Positions 17,169 to 26,346 of a stretch of DNA of 64,000 bases are shown one piece after another. Position numbers and translations under genes: made by a program. The notes beneath the pieces are model-generated. The model made no database searches. It was not told the origin of the DNA and saw only the letters and a program-made list of their open reading frames with translations. How positions within the stretch are numbered: the stretch's first letter is position 1; each line of letters opens with the position of its first letter. The stretch is from the NCBI RefSeq assembly GCF_000718165.1, contig NZ_JOEY01000010.1:145894-209893 (forward strand), given 5' to 3'. Source of the stretch: Streptomyces fulvoviolaceus (lineage in GTDB: Bacteria; Actinomycetota; Actinomycetes; Streptomycetales; Streptomycetaceae).

Positions 17169-17199
17169 CTCGATCCGGCTCGATCCGGCTCGATCCGGC
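17169..17199. repeat. Tandem 10-bp CTCGATCCGG repeats
   Basis: Three full copies and a partial one between the convergent SGNH and rhamnosidase genes, just beyond the rhamnosidase stop. A slippage-type tract. Confidence 0.85.
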
Positions 17200-17203
17200 T
17201 CGA

Positions 17204-20200
17204 TCAGGTGGTGAAGCGGTGGGTGCCGGAGCCGACCCGGTAGACCGCGCAGCCGTCCTCCTGGCGCAGGAACGTTCCGTGCGTGCGGGTCACCGCGTCG
17301 GGACCGGACGCGGGGATCCACACCTCGGCGGTCGTGTTGGGCGGCACCGCGCACGTCAGCGTCAACCGGCCGGACTGCTGCCGCCAACGGGTGGAGACGG
17401 GGCCGTAGACCGAGGTGAACGTGGCGCGAGCGGTGGTGACGGCGCCGCCGGGCCGGGGGCGGATGACGATCTCGCGGTAGCCGGGCCGGCCCGCCGAGAT
17501 GCCGGCGATGTTCGTGTACATCCATTCCCCCACCGAGCCGTAGGCGTAGTGGTTGAAGGAGTTCATGTCCGGGGTCTGGAAGCTGCCGTCGGGCCGGACG
17601 GAGTCCCAGCGTTCCCACATCGTGGTGGCGCCCCGGTCGATCTGGTAGCCCCAGCCGGGGAAGGAGCGTTGCTCCAGCAGGCGGTAGGCGACGTCGGTGT
17701 GGCCCGTGTCGGTCAGGACGGGCAGCAGTCGGGGCGTGCCGAGGAAGCCGGTCGACAGATGCCAGTCCCTGGCCTCGACCAGAGCCACGAGCCGGTCGGC
17801 CGTGGCCTTCCGCGACGCGTCCGGCAGCAGGTCCATCGACAGCGCCAGGACGTAGGCGGTCTGCGTATCGCCTTTGATACGGCCGTCTGAGGCGACGTAG
17901 GCGTTCTGGAAGGCCGCCTGTATCCGTCCGAAGAGATCGCGATACGGGGCGGCGTCCTCGCCGAGTTCCGCGGCCATCCGGGCCGCGAGGTCGGCGCTGT
18001 GCGCGAAGTACGCGGTGGCGATGACGTCCTTGGGGGTCTCGTCGTCGACGTTCAGCCAGTCGCCGTATCCCTGCGCCGGGCGCAGCAGTCGGTCGCTGTT
18101 CCTCTCCAGGTACGTCAGCCAGGCCCGGACGGACGGCCAGGCGTCCTCCAGGACTTGGCGGTCGCCGTACGCCTGGTAGAGGGCCCAGGGAACCGTGACG
18201 CCCGCGTCGCCCCAGCCTGCGGTGCCGTTGCCGAGCGTGCCGACCACCGGCGCCACGTCCGTGAACGCGCCCTCCGCGGTCCGGGAATCCCGAAGGTCGA
18301 CAAGCCACTTGGACAGGAAACGGGCCGACTCCATCGTGTACGCGGCCGTGGGCGCGAAGACGTTGATGTCACCCGTCCACCCCAGCCGCTCGTCACGCGC
18401 GGGCGTATCGGTCGGCACGGAGAGGAAGTTGCCGCGCTGCCCCCAAGTGATGTTGTGGTGCAGCTGGTTGAGCATCGGTACGTCGGTCTCGAAGTCGAGG
18501 GTGAAGGGGGCGGACGTGTGCATGACGCGCCCGGTGACGGCCTCCGCCGAGGGCGTGCCGGGGAATCCGGTCACCTCGACATAGCGGAACCCGTGGAAGG
18601 TGAAGCGCGGCTCGTAGACCTCCTCCCCCTGCCCCTTGAGGGTGTACGTGTCGGTCGCCGCCGCGCTCCGCAGGTTCGCGGTGTAGACGGTGCCGTCGGG
18701 GTTGAGGACCTCGGCGTGTCTGAGCCGGACGGTCGTTCCCGCGTCGCCCGACACGCGCAGGCGTACCGAGCCGACCAGGTTCTGGCCCAGGTCGAACACG
18801 TAGGCACCGGGCCTGGGTTGGGTGACTTCTGTCGGCGTCAGCTCCCGCTCCACGCGTACCGGGCCGTCCACCTGCGCGACGATCAGCCCGGGACCGACGT
18901 CACCGACGCCACCCATGCCTCGCACGCCGAGCCAGCCCGTGTCGTCGAAGCCGGGTGAGGCCCAGCCGGGGGTCTCCTTGCGCGCGTCGTACGTCTCACC
19001 GTTCAGCAGATCGGCGGCGACGATCGGCCCGGCGGCGGCCCGCCAGTCGGTGCCCGACGTGATGCGCTCACTCGTCCCGTCCGTGTACTCGACCTCCAAC
19101 TGGGCGAGCAACGCCGGGCGTTGACCGTACTGACCGGGCCCGAACATGCCGACGTTGCCCGCGTACCAGCCGGGTGCCAGGTGGGCCCCGATGGCGTTGG
19201 CGCCCGGCCGCAGGAGTGTGGTGACGTCGTACGCCTGGTACTGGAGGCGCGTGCGGTAGTCCGTCCAGCCGGGAGCGAGGTGGTCGCGGCCCACCCGGCT
19301 GCCGTTGAGGTGGGCCTCGTACAGGCCGAGCGCCGTGGCGTACAGGCGTGCGCGGGACACCTTCCGGCGCGGGAGCCGGAACTCGTGCCGCAGCTGGGTG
19401 ACGGCGTACGACACCGGGACGACCCTTCCCCACGGTCCGCCGCCCCATGCGGCAGCCACCGCGGCCGCCGGCCAGCCGCCGTCGTCGAAGCCGAACTCGC
19501 GCCAGTCCGCGGGGGGTTCGTGGTCCGTAGTCTTCCAGGAGCCGTCGGTGAACACCTTCTGCTCACCGGAGGCGGTCCGGACGACAAGGACGGTGATGAG
19601 TCCCGCCGGGCCCTCGGCCGCGTTGGTGGCGGCGACGGCGATAACGTTGTCACCACCCCGCACCCGGTCCAGTACGTCGATCACGGCCGGACGGCGCCAG
19701 TCCTCGTGGTCCGTGTCGAGATCGGTGCGGGCCACCTCGACGCCGTTCACGGAGACGGCGTACACGTTGTCCGCGGTGATGGCGAGCGTCGCCGCCGTGA
19801 TCCCGTCGGGGAGTTGGGCGGTGCCGCGGAACCAACGGGTGGCCGCCGGGACGCTGCTCGTCGGATCACCCTCGGGGAACCAGATCCAGGAACCGCCTTC
19901 GAAGGACGGCGCGTCCGTGAGGTCCGCCGGTGCGGAGATCCAGTCGGCGGTCCACTGCCCGGCATCCATGAGGCCGGTCTCCCACCACGAGGGCGCGCTC
20001 CAGCCGGAGACCTGCCCGTCGGCGTCCCACACGCGTACGGACCAGTGGTAGCGCGTCCGCGGCTCGAGCCCGGGACCTGCGTAAGGCACGAGGACGGACT
20101 CGCCGGACGTGACCTTCCCGCTGTCCCAGACGTCCGGACGGGGCAGGCCCGACGCGGTGGTGGCAACGCGGATCTGATAGGCGCTCTGACGCATGCCGAC

Positions 20201-20428
20201 CTCGTCGGAGACCAACGGCCAGCTCAGCCGGGGGCGTTGCGCATCGATCCCCAGGGGGTGCCGGATGTATTCCACGGTCGGCGCCGTGACGCGCACCCCG
20301 TTGTGCCGGGTCTGTGTCTGCGCCTGAACCTGTCCGGATGCCGGCGCGGCCGTCGCCGGTACGCCGTCGACGGTTGCTGCCGCGACCGTGGCGACTGCGC
20401 CCGCGAGAATGTTCCTCCTGCTGATCAC
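17204..20428 (-). CDS. Secreted alpha-L-rhamnosidase, GH78
   Basis: 1074-residue glycoside hydrolase that releases terminal alpha-L-rhamnose from plant glycosides and polysaccharides. The start is GTG 20428, with GAGGAG 5 bases upstream. The N-terminus MISRRNILAGAV has a twin-arginine (Tat) export signal. Beta-sandwich domains follow (YHWSVRVWDADGQVSGWSAP is typical of the N-terminal domain), then the alpha/alpha barrel with the catalytic-acid segment RDERLGWTGD near residue 675, and a C-terminal beta domain. Length and order match full GH78 enzymes. It is monocistronic, with a good promoter and LacI-type operator upstream, so rhamnoside-induced expression is likely. Confidence 0.95.
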   Translation of the reverse strand: MISRRNILAGAVATVAAATVDGVPATAAPASGQVQAQTQTRHNGVRVTAPTVEYIRHPLGIDAQRPRLSWPLVSDEVGMRQSAYQIRVATTASGLPRPDVWDSGKVTSGESVLVPYAGPGLEPRTRYHWSVRVWDADGQVSGWSAPSWWETGLMDAGQWTADWISAPADLTDAPSFEGGSWIWFPEGDPTSSVPAATRWFRGTAQLPDGITAATLAITADNVYAVSVNGVEVARTDLDTDHEDWRRPAVIDVLDRVRGGDNVIAVAATNAAEGPAGLITVLVVRTASGEQKVFTDGSWKTTDHEPPADWREFGFDDGGWPAAAVAAAWGGGPWGRVVPVSYAVTQLRHEFRLPRRKVSRARLYATALGLYEAHLNGSRVGRDHLAPGWTDYRTRLQYQAYDVTTLLRPGANAIGAHLAPGWYAGNVGMFGPGQYGQRPALLAQLEVEYTDGTSERITSGTDWRAAAGPIVAADLLNGETYDARKETPGWASPGFDDTGWLGVRGMGGVGDVGPGLIVAQVDGPVRVERELTPTEVTQPRPGAYVFDLGQNLVGSVRLRVSGDAGTTVRLRHAEVLNPDGTVYTANLRSAAATDTYTLKGQGEEVYEPRFTFHGFRYVEVTGFPGTPSAEAVTGRVMHTSAPFTLDFETDVPMLNQLHHNITWGQRGNFLSVPTDTPARDERLGWTGDINVFAPTAAYTMESARFLSKWLVDLRDSRTAEGAFTDVAPVVGTLGNGTAGWGDAGVTVPWALYQAYGDRQVLEDAWPSVRAWLTYLERNSDRLLRPAQGYGDWLNVDDETPKDVIATAYFAHSADLAARMAAELGEDAAPYRDLFGRIQAAFQNAYVASDGRIKGDTQTAYVLALSMDLLPDASRKATADRLVALVEARDWHLSTGFLGTPRLLPVLTDTGHTDVAYRLLEQRSFPGWGYQIDRGATTMWERWDSVRPDGSFQTPDMNSFNHYAYGSVGEWMYTNIAGISAGRPGYREIVIRPRPGGAVTTARATFTSVYGPVSTRWRQQSGRLTLTCAVPPNTTAEVWIPASGPDAVTRTHGTFLRQEDGCAVYRVGSGTHRFTT

Positions 20429-20455
20429 TACGACTCCTCACTCGCACGGAATGGA

Positions 20456-20467
20456 TGAATCGATTCA
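20456..20467. promoter_or_regulatory. LacI-type operator TGAATCGATTCA
   Basis: Perfect 12-bp palindrome with a central CG, as bound by LacI-family sugar repressors. It lies 28 bases upstream of the rhamnosidase start codon and just downstream of its predicted -10 box, a repression position. Confidence 0.75.
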
Positions 20468-20485
20468 GATGTGAGAGGCGTGAGT

Positions 20486-20514
20486 AACGTAGAGCCGAGT
20501 GAGGCCGGGGTCAA
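20486..20514 (-). promoter_or_regulatory. Predicted rhamnosidase promoter
   Basis: On the minus strand: TTGACC (20514-20509), a 17-base spacer, then TACGTT (20491-20486). It fits a vegetative sigma-factor promoter, with the operator palindrome immediately downstream. Confidence 0.7.
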
Positions 20515-20594
20515 TCGTTGTGCAATTCTTTTCGTGACGCGGCTACTTCGCGATGGCTCCGGGCGGGGCCGGCGTGCGAGGCGGATGCGAGAGC

Positions 20595-20610
20595 ATTGAA
20601 CGGTTTCAAT
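20595..20610. promoter_or_regulatory. Second LacI-like inverted repeat, ATTGAA-CGGT-TTCAAT
   Basis: Six-base inverted arms around a CG-containing centre, 140 bases upstream of the first operator. It could be an auxiliary operator for looping repression of the rhamnosidase gene, or belong to a lost neighbouring gene. Confidence 0.5.
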
Positions 20611-20696
20611 CAGGCGGAGTGGTCGACCGACGCGTTGGGGTGGTGCCGTGCGGCGCACCCCGGCAGTTCCTTTGCAGGCGGGGGGGCAGCGGCAAA

Positions 20697-20766
20697 ACGT
20701 ATGCCCCGGGCCGCTGACCCGGGGCTTCGATCTGGAGCGGATGACGAGAACCGAACTCGCACTCTC
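20697..20766 (-). pseudogene. Partial tRNA-Gly copy (3' end plus terminator)
   Basis: Bases 20733-20766 match the CCA end, acceptor 3' strand and T-arm of the intact tRNA-Gly(CCC) at 54.2 kb with two differences, in the same orientation, then diverge before the anticodon arm. The downstream C-rich hairpin is also conserved in diverged form (compare CCCCGGGCCGCTGACCCGGGG with the one at 54126-54152). No 5' half is present, so it is not a working tRNA. It is the form left when DNA integrates at a tRNA 3' end. Confidence 0.8.
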
Positions 20767-21432
20767 TTTTCCGGTCTGCGGGTCTGCTCCACGGTCGAGC
20801 GTCGACGTCTCCTGGCCTGTATCGCCGACGGCGGTGACAACGACTCCGGCGCAAACACGCCGGAGTCGCCCTTCCGGGCGGTTGCACGTGAGAGTGAACC
20901 AACCCACAGCCAATATTACTGCGGACAGCGCAGTTCGGACATGTCCCGAGCGATGCCTCGAAGCCACTCTTCCCGCGGCCCACCATGCACCGAATACCGT
21001 GGTGTGTCAGTTTGGCTCTGCCGGGCGTATCGCCCGTAACCCGACGACCGCGATCAGGCCCTCACTCATCAGATAAGCCAAGGTGGCGGGCCGGATCCTC
21101 GTCGCGGATACCAAGATCATGAAGTCGTCCCGCCTCGGGCGATACCGATAGGAGTGGCGGCCCTCCATAGGTAGCGCGCGATCTTCCGGCGGTGGTCTTC
21201 CCTTCCGTCGACCGTGCCGGATGGGCGCCTTTGGCGATAGTTCCGATTTCAGAGCCGCCCGGCCCATTAAGTATTCCTATGCATTTTGCGGTCCATTCAG
21301 TGATTCCGGGGAAATCCCTCTCAGAGGATCACCGACCGGCATGCTCCTCAGTAATATGCCAACGCCAGAAACAGGCGATTCTGTGCGACCGGGAACCGCC
21401 AAGACCATCCGTATAAGGGAGTTGGCCCCTCG

Positions 21433-22809
21433 ATGACGCTGAATATTCCTGACGTGCCTCTACGGCGAACCATGTCGGTCTGGATCGCGGCGGTAATGGC
21501 CGTGGTGATCGCCGCTGCCGTACTCGCGATGACGCCGACACGAGCAAATGCCGCTGCCATCCCTGTGCCTCTCGGCACGGCAGCGGATTTCGGAGTACTG
21601 GCTGGTTCGACAGTCACCAACACCGGCAGCTCGGTGATCCAGGGCAACGTCGGAGTGAGTCCGGGTTCGGCCATCGTGGGTTTCCCGCCCGGCCTCGTGC
21701 TGCCGCCCGGAGCTCTGCATGCTGGTGACGCCGTCGCTGCCGGAGCCCAGAGCGATCTGGGGATTGCGTACAACCAGGCCGCCGGACAGGCACCGGACGT
21801 CACGTACGTCGACAGTCCCCATGAGTTCGGTGGTCAGACGCTGATTCCGGGCGTCTACAAGGCGCCCGTCGCCGCAGAAATTACCGGCCCGCTCACCCTG
21901 AACGCCCAGGGCAACGCCAATGCCGTCTGGGTGTTCCAGATCGGTTCCTCGCTGAAGACGGCATCCGCCAGCGAGGTACGTCTCATCAATGGCGCCTCGC
22001 CGTGCAATGTGTACTGGCAGGTCGGCAGCTCGGCCACGCTCGGTACCAGCTCCACGTTCGTGGGCAACATCCTGGCCTCGGCCTCGATCACGGCCACCAC
22101 GGGGGCGACCATCAACGGCCGGCTACTGGCCGCTGCGGTCGACGACGGAGCCGTGACGTTGGACAGCAACAGGATCTTCCAGGGGCAGTGCGCGACCGGG
22201 AGCACCGGTGGGACCACGGGTGGTCTGGTCAGTGGTGGTCTGATCGCCGGTGCCACAACAGGTGACACCACGACGGGCACCACGACCGGCACGACGACGG
22301 GCACCACGGGGAGCACCACGACCGGGACCACGACCGGGACCACGACCGGGACCACGACCGGCACCACGACCGGCACCACGACCGGGACCACGACCGGCAC
22401 CACGGGCAGCACCACGACCGGCACCACGGGCAGCACCACGGTCGGCGTCGTCGGCGGTGTGCCGACGGGTGGTGGAACCGGTGGTGTTCTGGGCGGCGTT
22501 CTCGGTGGCGTCCTGACGTCCGGTGGAACCACCGGCGGCGCGCTGGGCGGCGTCGTCGCGGGAGCCACCTCGGGCGGCAGCGTCGGTGGTGCGACAGGTG
22601 GCCAGACCGGCGGCGCGACCGGTGGAAACGACCACGACCACGGCGGGAAGCCCGACGACCACGACCACGGTGGCAAGCCCGACGACCATGACCACGGTGG
22701 CAAGCCCGACGGCCACGGCCATGGCGGGAAGCCCGACGGCTACGACCATGGCGGGAAGCCCGAGGGCTACGGCGGCGGCCATGAAGATCACCAGGAGAAG
22801 TCTGACTAG
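21433..22809 (+). CDS. Secreted ice-binding-like (DUF3494) protein with Thr-Gly and His-rich repeats
   Basis: 458 residues. A signal peptide (MSVWIAAVMAVVIAAAVLAM... ending ANA) leads into a DUF3494 beta-helix fold, about residues 42-255, recognisable from LGTAADFGVLAGSTVTNTG, GNVGVSPGSA and WQVGSSATLGTSSTFVGNI. The C-terminal half is low complexity: TTGTTTG repeats, then GGVLGG repeats, then an eight-residue metal-binding-like repeat HDHGGKPD about five times. There is no LPXTG or membrane anchor. In non-polar bacteria this domain probably serves adhesion or surface binding rather than ice binding. It precedes the DUF5819/HTTM pair on the same strand. Confidence 0.88.
   Translation: MTLNIPDVPLRRTMSVWIAAVMAVVIAAAVLAMTPTRANAAAIPVPLGTAADFGVLAGSTVTNTGSSVIQGNVGVSPGSAIVGFPPGLVLPPGALHAGDAVAAGAQSDLGIAYNQAAGQAPDVTYVDSPHEFGGQTLIPGVYKAPVAAEITGPLTLNAQGNANAVWVFQIGSSLKTASASEVRLINGASPCNVYWQVGSSATLGTSSTFVGNILASASITATTGATINGRLLAAAVDDGAVTLDSNRIFQGQCATGSTGGTTGGLVSGGLIAGATTGDTTTGTTTGTTTGTTGSTTTGTTTGTTTGTTTGTTTGTTTGTTTGTTGSTTTGTTGSTTVGVVGGVPTGGGTGGVLGGVLGGVLTSGGTTGGALGGVVAGATSGGSVGGATGGQTGGATGGNDHDHGGKPDDHDHGGKPDDHDHGGKPDGHGHGGKPDGYDHGGKPEGYGGGHEDHQEKSD
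22263..22440. repeat. ACCACGACCGGC-type repeats encoding Thr-Gly
   Basis: Tandem 12-bp units (ACCACGACCGGS) with some ACGGGCAGC variants, encoding TTG/TTTG repeats in the ice-binding-like protein. Copy number is likely to vary between strains. Confidence 0.9.
22629..22770. repeat. 24-bp repeats encoding the His-rich HDHGGKPD tail
   Basis: About five copies of a 24-bp unit giving His-Asp-His-Gly-Gly-Lys-Pro-Asp, degenerating towards the end (GHGHGGKPD, GYDHGGKPE). The spaced histidines and aspartates suggest metal ion binding by the secreted protein. Confidence 0.9.
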
Positions 22810-22904
22810 CTCCACCTAGCTCCATGCGAGCAATCAGGACCGGTGGCGCGCGCCGGATCGTGACAGTTCCGTCGCGCGCCGCCGGCGAGATCTCAGGAGA
22901 AGCA

Positions 22905-23621
22905 GTGAGAGAAGCCAGGACGGAAAGGCCCGTTGGGCCCGAGCCGACAGGGGAGAAGGCCCGGGGAGGAGAAATCCCTGCGCTCCGAGATCCTTCGCAG
23001 TCTCCGCCCATCCTCCTGAGAGCGGGGACGAGCGCCGCCGTGGTCCTGTGTCTGGCGACGGCCCTGGTCCACGTCCTCCTCGTGTTTCTGCACGTGGCAC
23101 CCCCCAACCCGCTCTCCCAGCAGTACAGCCGGCAGGTCAATGCGTGGATCTTCCCCCTGTTCGAGCAGAACTGGAGACTCTTCGCGCCGGATCCGGAGTC
23201 CGTCAACCGACAGATCTCGGCGAGGACCATGCACACCGCCCCGGACGGCACGGTGCGGGTGAGCGGCTGGTTCGACCTGACCGCCGTGGACAACTCCGCG
23301 GTGAAGCACAACGCCTTCCCGAGCCATACGGCACAGAACATGCTGCGGCGGGCATGGAGTTCGTACCTCGAAACCCATGGTGGCGACGACCAGCCTCGCT
23401 CGGAGCGGGCGCTGATGGTGCAGCGGTATCTGACCAACATCGCCGCGGATCGCATCGCCGACCGCCGCGGGGGCACCTTCGAGTCCGTCCAGCTGCGGGT
23501 GATCACCGTGCCCGTCGCCGCGCCTGCCGGGGGGAGCGGCCCCGATGCGTCCGCCACGGCGCCGAAGCCTGCCGAAACGCGGTATCTGCCCTGGTGGAAG
23601 GTGGCCTCCCATGGAAACTGA
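22905..23621 (+). CDS. DUF5819 family protein, partner of HTTM
   Basis: 238 residues from the GTG at 22905, preceded by AGGAG at 5 bases; an ATG at 22824 lacks a ribosome site. One membrane helix (AAVVLCLATALVHVLLVFL) is followed by the domain hallmark NPLSQQYSRQVNAWIFPLFEQNWRLFAPDP and an extracytoplasmic part. I recognise this as DUF5819, which commonly sits directly upstream of HTTM proteins in actinobacteria; its function is unknown. Its end overlaps the HTTM start by 11 bases, so the two are coupled and probably act together in the membrane. Confidence 0.85.
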   Translation: MREARTERPVGPEPTGEKARGGEIPALRDPSQSPPILLRAGTSAAVVLCLATALVHVLLVFLHVAPPNPLSQQYSRQVNAWIFPLFEQNWRLFAPDPESVNRQISARTMHTAPDGTVRVSGWFDLTAVDNSAVKHNAFPSHTAQNMLRRAWSSYLETHGGDDQPRSERALMVQRYLTNIAADRIADRRGGTFESVQLRVITVPVAAPAGGSGPDASATAPKPAETRYLPWWKVASHGN

Positions 23622-24732
23622 GCAGTCGCTCCCGCCGTGCCGGCGTGCTCCCGAGGCGGCGGACGCAAGCGCGCCGCGCCATGTACCCGGGCGGATCGGT
23701 GAGTTGCTCACCGTCGTGACCGACCGGCCGGTCTCGCTGTACGCCGCGGCGGTCCTCCGGATCGGATACGGCCTGCTCTATCTCGTCTTCCTGCTGCGCG
23801 AGTTCCCGCACCGTGACCAGATCTGGGGCCCCGGCTCACCATGGACGCCCGAGCTGGCCAGGCAGCTGTTCGACCAGACGGGGTGGGCCAGCATCCTCAC
23901 CCTGTCCGACAGCCGAGCGTACTTCGAGACCTGCTACGTGCTGGCACTCGTCACCTCCGCGCTGTTCATGGTGGGTTGGCGGACCAGAGCGGTGTCCGTG
24001 CTGTTCGCGGTCGTGGTGGCCTCGTTCCACGCCAGGGCCATCTTCATGACCGACGGCGGAGACAACCTCGTCCTCCTGATGGCCATGTACCTCGTCTTCA
24101 CCGCATGCGGCCGACGCTGGTCCCTGGATGCGCGCAGAGCCCGTCTCCGGGCCTCCGCAGGCAAGACCCCGCGCCCGCCGGGGGGTCGGGCTGCGGCCGC
24201 CGGGCTCCGTGGTTCCCGCCGGACCCTGACGTCGGTGCTGCACAACTGCGGCATGTTCGTCATCGCGGCCCAGGTCTGCTTCCTCTACGGATCCGCGGGC
24301 CTCTACAAGGTGCAGGGCGGCACCTGGGGCAACGGCACCGCCCTCCACTACGTCCTGAACCTCGACCTGTTCCGGCCCTGGCCCGAGCTCTCCCTCATGG
24401 CGGACGAGCACGACGTACTGATCGCCGTCGCCTGCTACCTGACAGTGCTGTTGCAGGTCGCCTTCCCGTTCGTCCTGTTCGGACGGCTCAAGTACCCGGT
24501 CCTGACCGTGCTGCTGGGCATGCACCTGGGTATCGCCGTCCTCATGGGGCTGCCGCTCTTCTCCGGCGCGATGATCATCGCGGACGCCGTGTTCCTGCCG
24601 GACCGCTTCTACCGGTCACTGGGACGACTGTGGCGGCGCACGAGCAGGCGGCCGGACGTCCGGAAGACAGGTGCTCCACCGCGCGGTGAGCAGGCACTCG
24701 TGCCGTCGCAGCCCGCACCGTCGAGCCACTGA
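23611..24732 (+). CDS. HTTM-domain membrane protein (vitamin K carboxylase-like)
   Basis: 373-residue polytopic membrane protein from ATG 23611. The HTTM domain is related to the membrane part of gamma-glutamyl carboxylases; segments such as LRIGYGLLYLVFLLREFPHRDQIWGP, MTDGGDNLVLLMAMYLVF and LYGSAGLYKVQGGTWGNGTALHYVL are typical. It lacks the long luminal domain of true carboxylases, so carboxylation is not implied. It overlaps the DUF5819 gene. Together with the secreted repeat protein upstream the trio may be a surface-protein module, which is inference from location. Confidence 0.88.
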   Translation: METEQSLPPCRRAPEAADASAPRHVPGRIGELLTVVTDRPVSLYAAAVLRIGYGLLYLVFLLREFPHRDQIWGPGSPWTPELARQLFDQTGWASILTLSDSRAYFETCYVLALVTSALFMVGWRTRAVSVLFAVVVASFHARAIFMTDGGDNLVLLMAMYLVFTACGRRWSLDARRARLRASAGKTPRPPGGRAAAAGLRGSRRTLTSVLHNCGMFVIAAQVCFLYGSAGLYKVQGGTWGNGTALHYVLNLDLFRPWPELSLMADEHDVLIAVACYLTVLLQVAFPFVLFGRLKYPVLTVLLGMHLGIAVLMGLPLFSGAMIIADAVFLPDRFYRSLGRLWRRTSRRPDVRKTGAPPRGEQALVPSQPAPSSH

Positions 24733-24930
24733 AGACCCTGTGGTCGGGTGTGTGCCGCACAGGCGCTCAGGACCGGTCGGCGTACCGGGTCCCGCCTGAC
24801 GACCTACTGCTCCGAGGGAAGATCCGGCCGCCGGGCGGGACTTGGACGGCCCTCGCTGCCGCAAGGCACAGAGCGCCGTTCAGTCCGTCCCCGGAGTCCC
24901 TGGAAACCGGTTCCGCCGTGGCCGTTGAGG

Positions 24931-26346
24931 TCACCGGCGTGTCTGCCGGCTCTTCGGGAGCGCCGTCCACCCGACCCTTGCCGCCAGTTTGCGCAGTCGG
25001 CGCCAGTCCAGGGCCGGCTTGACCGCCGGTACGCCGGGTCGGGTGCGGGGCACGCGCACCCGTAGGGCCCCCGCCTCGACGCGGCAGTGCACGGGGGTGG
25101 TGAGCATCAGCGCTTCGCCGTCGACACCGACCGCGATGGCGTCCTGGTCGGCGTCCACCACGACCTCCCGGGCGGCGGCTGCGGTGAGCCCTTCGGAGTG
25201 TCGCCCGCGCAACAGCCCGGCAGCCTGGGCCGCGCCCTCCACCGTCACGGCGAGTACGCCGAGCACACCCAGATCCATCCGTTCCCGTCTTCCGAGGCCG
25301 GCGATGTCATGAATGCTGTAAGGGTTGTTGCTGACCAGGACCGCCTGGGGCGAGTCGATGGCGACGACGGGGCCGCCCATACCTGTGAGGTGCGCGGTGA
25401 GGCGCGGACCCTTCTCACGCGTGAGCAGTTCGGGCAGCAGCTCCAGTGTCGTGCGTACCTTGTCGTCACGGTATGCCGGGCTCTGCACGATCGCGGCATA
25501 CGCTCCGAACGACGCGTTGTTCACGAAGGGGTTGCTGTTGGCGAAGCCGAGATCGGCCCGGATCTCGACGCCGTCGGTGAGTGCGTCCAGGCAGGTCGAC
25601 GGGTCATCGCGGTCGAGCCCGAGGTCCATCGCGAAGTGGTTGCGGGTACCGGCGGAGATCACCAGGAACGGCACATCGTGCTCCGCCGCGACTGCCGCGA
25701 CGAGTGCCTGCGTCCCGTCCCCGCCGGCCACGCCGAGCAGGTCGGCGCCCTGAGCGAGTGCGTCACGGGCGAGGGCGGCGACGTCTTCGGGGCCGTCCGG
25801 CCGGGTGGGGTCGAGCAGATGCACTCGGGCTCCGAGCTCCTCTGCCCTCGCCCTGAGTCCGAACCGCTCGACCTTCCCGCCTCCCGACCGCGGGTTCATG
25901 ATGAGGAACGGCCTCGCGGGAGGAGGCGTCTCGTACTCCACGACCTGTACGACGTGGGACTGCGTGCTGGACAGCGCGAACTTGCCGGTCCACACGGCCA
26001 ACCCCCACAGAGCCAGCAGCAGGAGGAGCAGCCAGAACAGGTGCGCCGTGACGAAGAGCGTGACCGCGCCGGCGGGAGCGGCGACGGCAAGGACCCCTGA
26101 GGCGATCCGGAACCACCCCCGACGGGTGAGCATCCACCACACCGCCACCAGACTCACGGCGACCGAAACGGCCCCTGCCGCCACGAGGGCCAGCCCTCCC
26201 GACGGAGCCGTTCCCATCGGCGCGATCAGCGCCAGCCCCGCGCACGTCAACGACGCCCGTGCCGCCCATCGTTGCCGCGCGTGCGCGCGCTCGTTCATTC
26301 CCCGGCCGGCGCTCGGACCTGCGCCGGCGCGTATCCATGTGCGCAC
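24931..26346 (-). CDS. Diacylglycerol/sphingosine kinase-like lipid kinase
   Basis: 471 residues from a GTG at 26346 with GGAG 8 bases upstream; an ATG at 26298 is the alternative. N-terminal membrane helices are followed by the lipid-kinase catalytic domain: FLIMNPRSGGGKVERFGL, then the signature GVAGGDGTQALVAAVAAE, then LGLDRDD and the C-terminal lobe (VDGEAL). The enzyme should phosphorylate a membrane lipid such as diacylglycerol with ATP. The N-terminal helices anchor it, as in several actinobacterial homologues. It stands alone, convergent with the HTTM gene. Confidence 0.9.
   Translation of the reverse strand: MRTWIRAGAGPSAGRGMNERAHARQRWAARASLTCAGLALIAPMGTAPSGGLALVAAGAVSVAVSLVAVWWMLTRRGWFRIASGVLAVAAPAGAVTLFVTAHLFWLLLLLLALWGLAVWTGKFALSSTQSHVVQVVEYETPPPARPFLIMNPRSGGGKVERFGLRARAEELGARVHLLDPTRPDGPEDVAALARDALAQGADLLGVAGGDGTQALVAAVAAEHDVPFLVISAGTRNHFAMDLGLDRDDPSTCLDALTDGVEIRADLGFANSNPFVNNASFGAYAAIVQSPAYRDDKVRTTLELLPELLTREKGPRLTAHLTGMGGPVVAIDSPQAVLVSNNPYSIHDIAGLGRRERMDLGVLGVLAVTVEGAAQAAGLLRGRHSEGLTAAAAREVVVDADQDAIAVGVDGEALMLTTPVHCRVEAGALRVRVPRTRPGVPAVKPALDWRRLRKLAARVGWTALPKSRQTRR

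Larger units (their letters stand above)
20429..21432. other. Kilobase without a supported gene, carrying a tRNA fragment
   Basis: This region holds the rhamnosidase promoter and operators, the tRNA-Gly-like fragment at 20731-20766, and a notably less GC-rich stretch at about 21200-21430 before the ice-binding-like gene. Short frames exist but none has a ribosome site or recognisable product. It looks like scar DNA. Confidence 0.6.

Noticed and set aside
22263..22440. The repeat tract as a CRISPR array
   Set aside because: The units are contiguous 12-bp coding repeats without spacers; no Cas genes are present in the window.
23545..23610. Upstream extension of the HTTM gene by 22 codons
   Set aside because: The extension is Arg/Pro-rich shadow of DUF5819; ATG 23611 gives a normal start.
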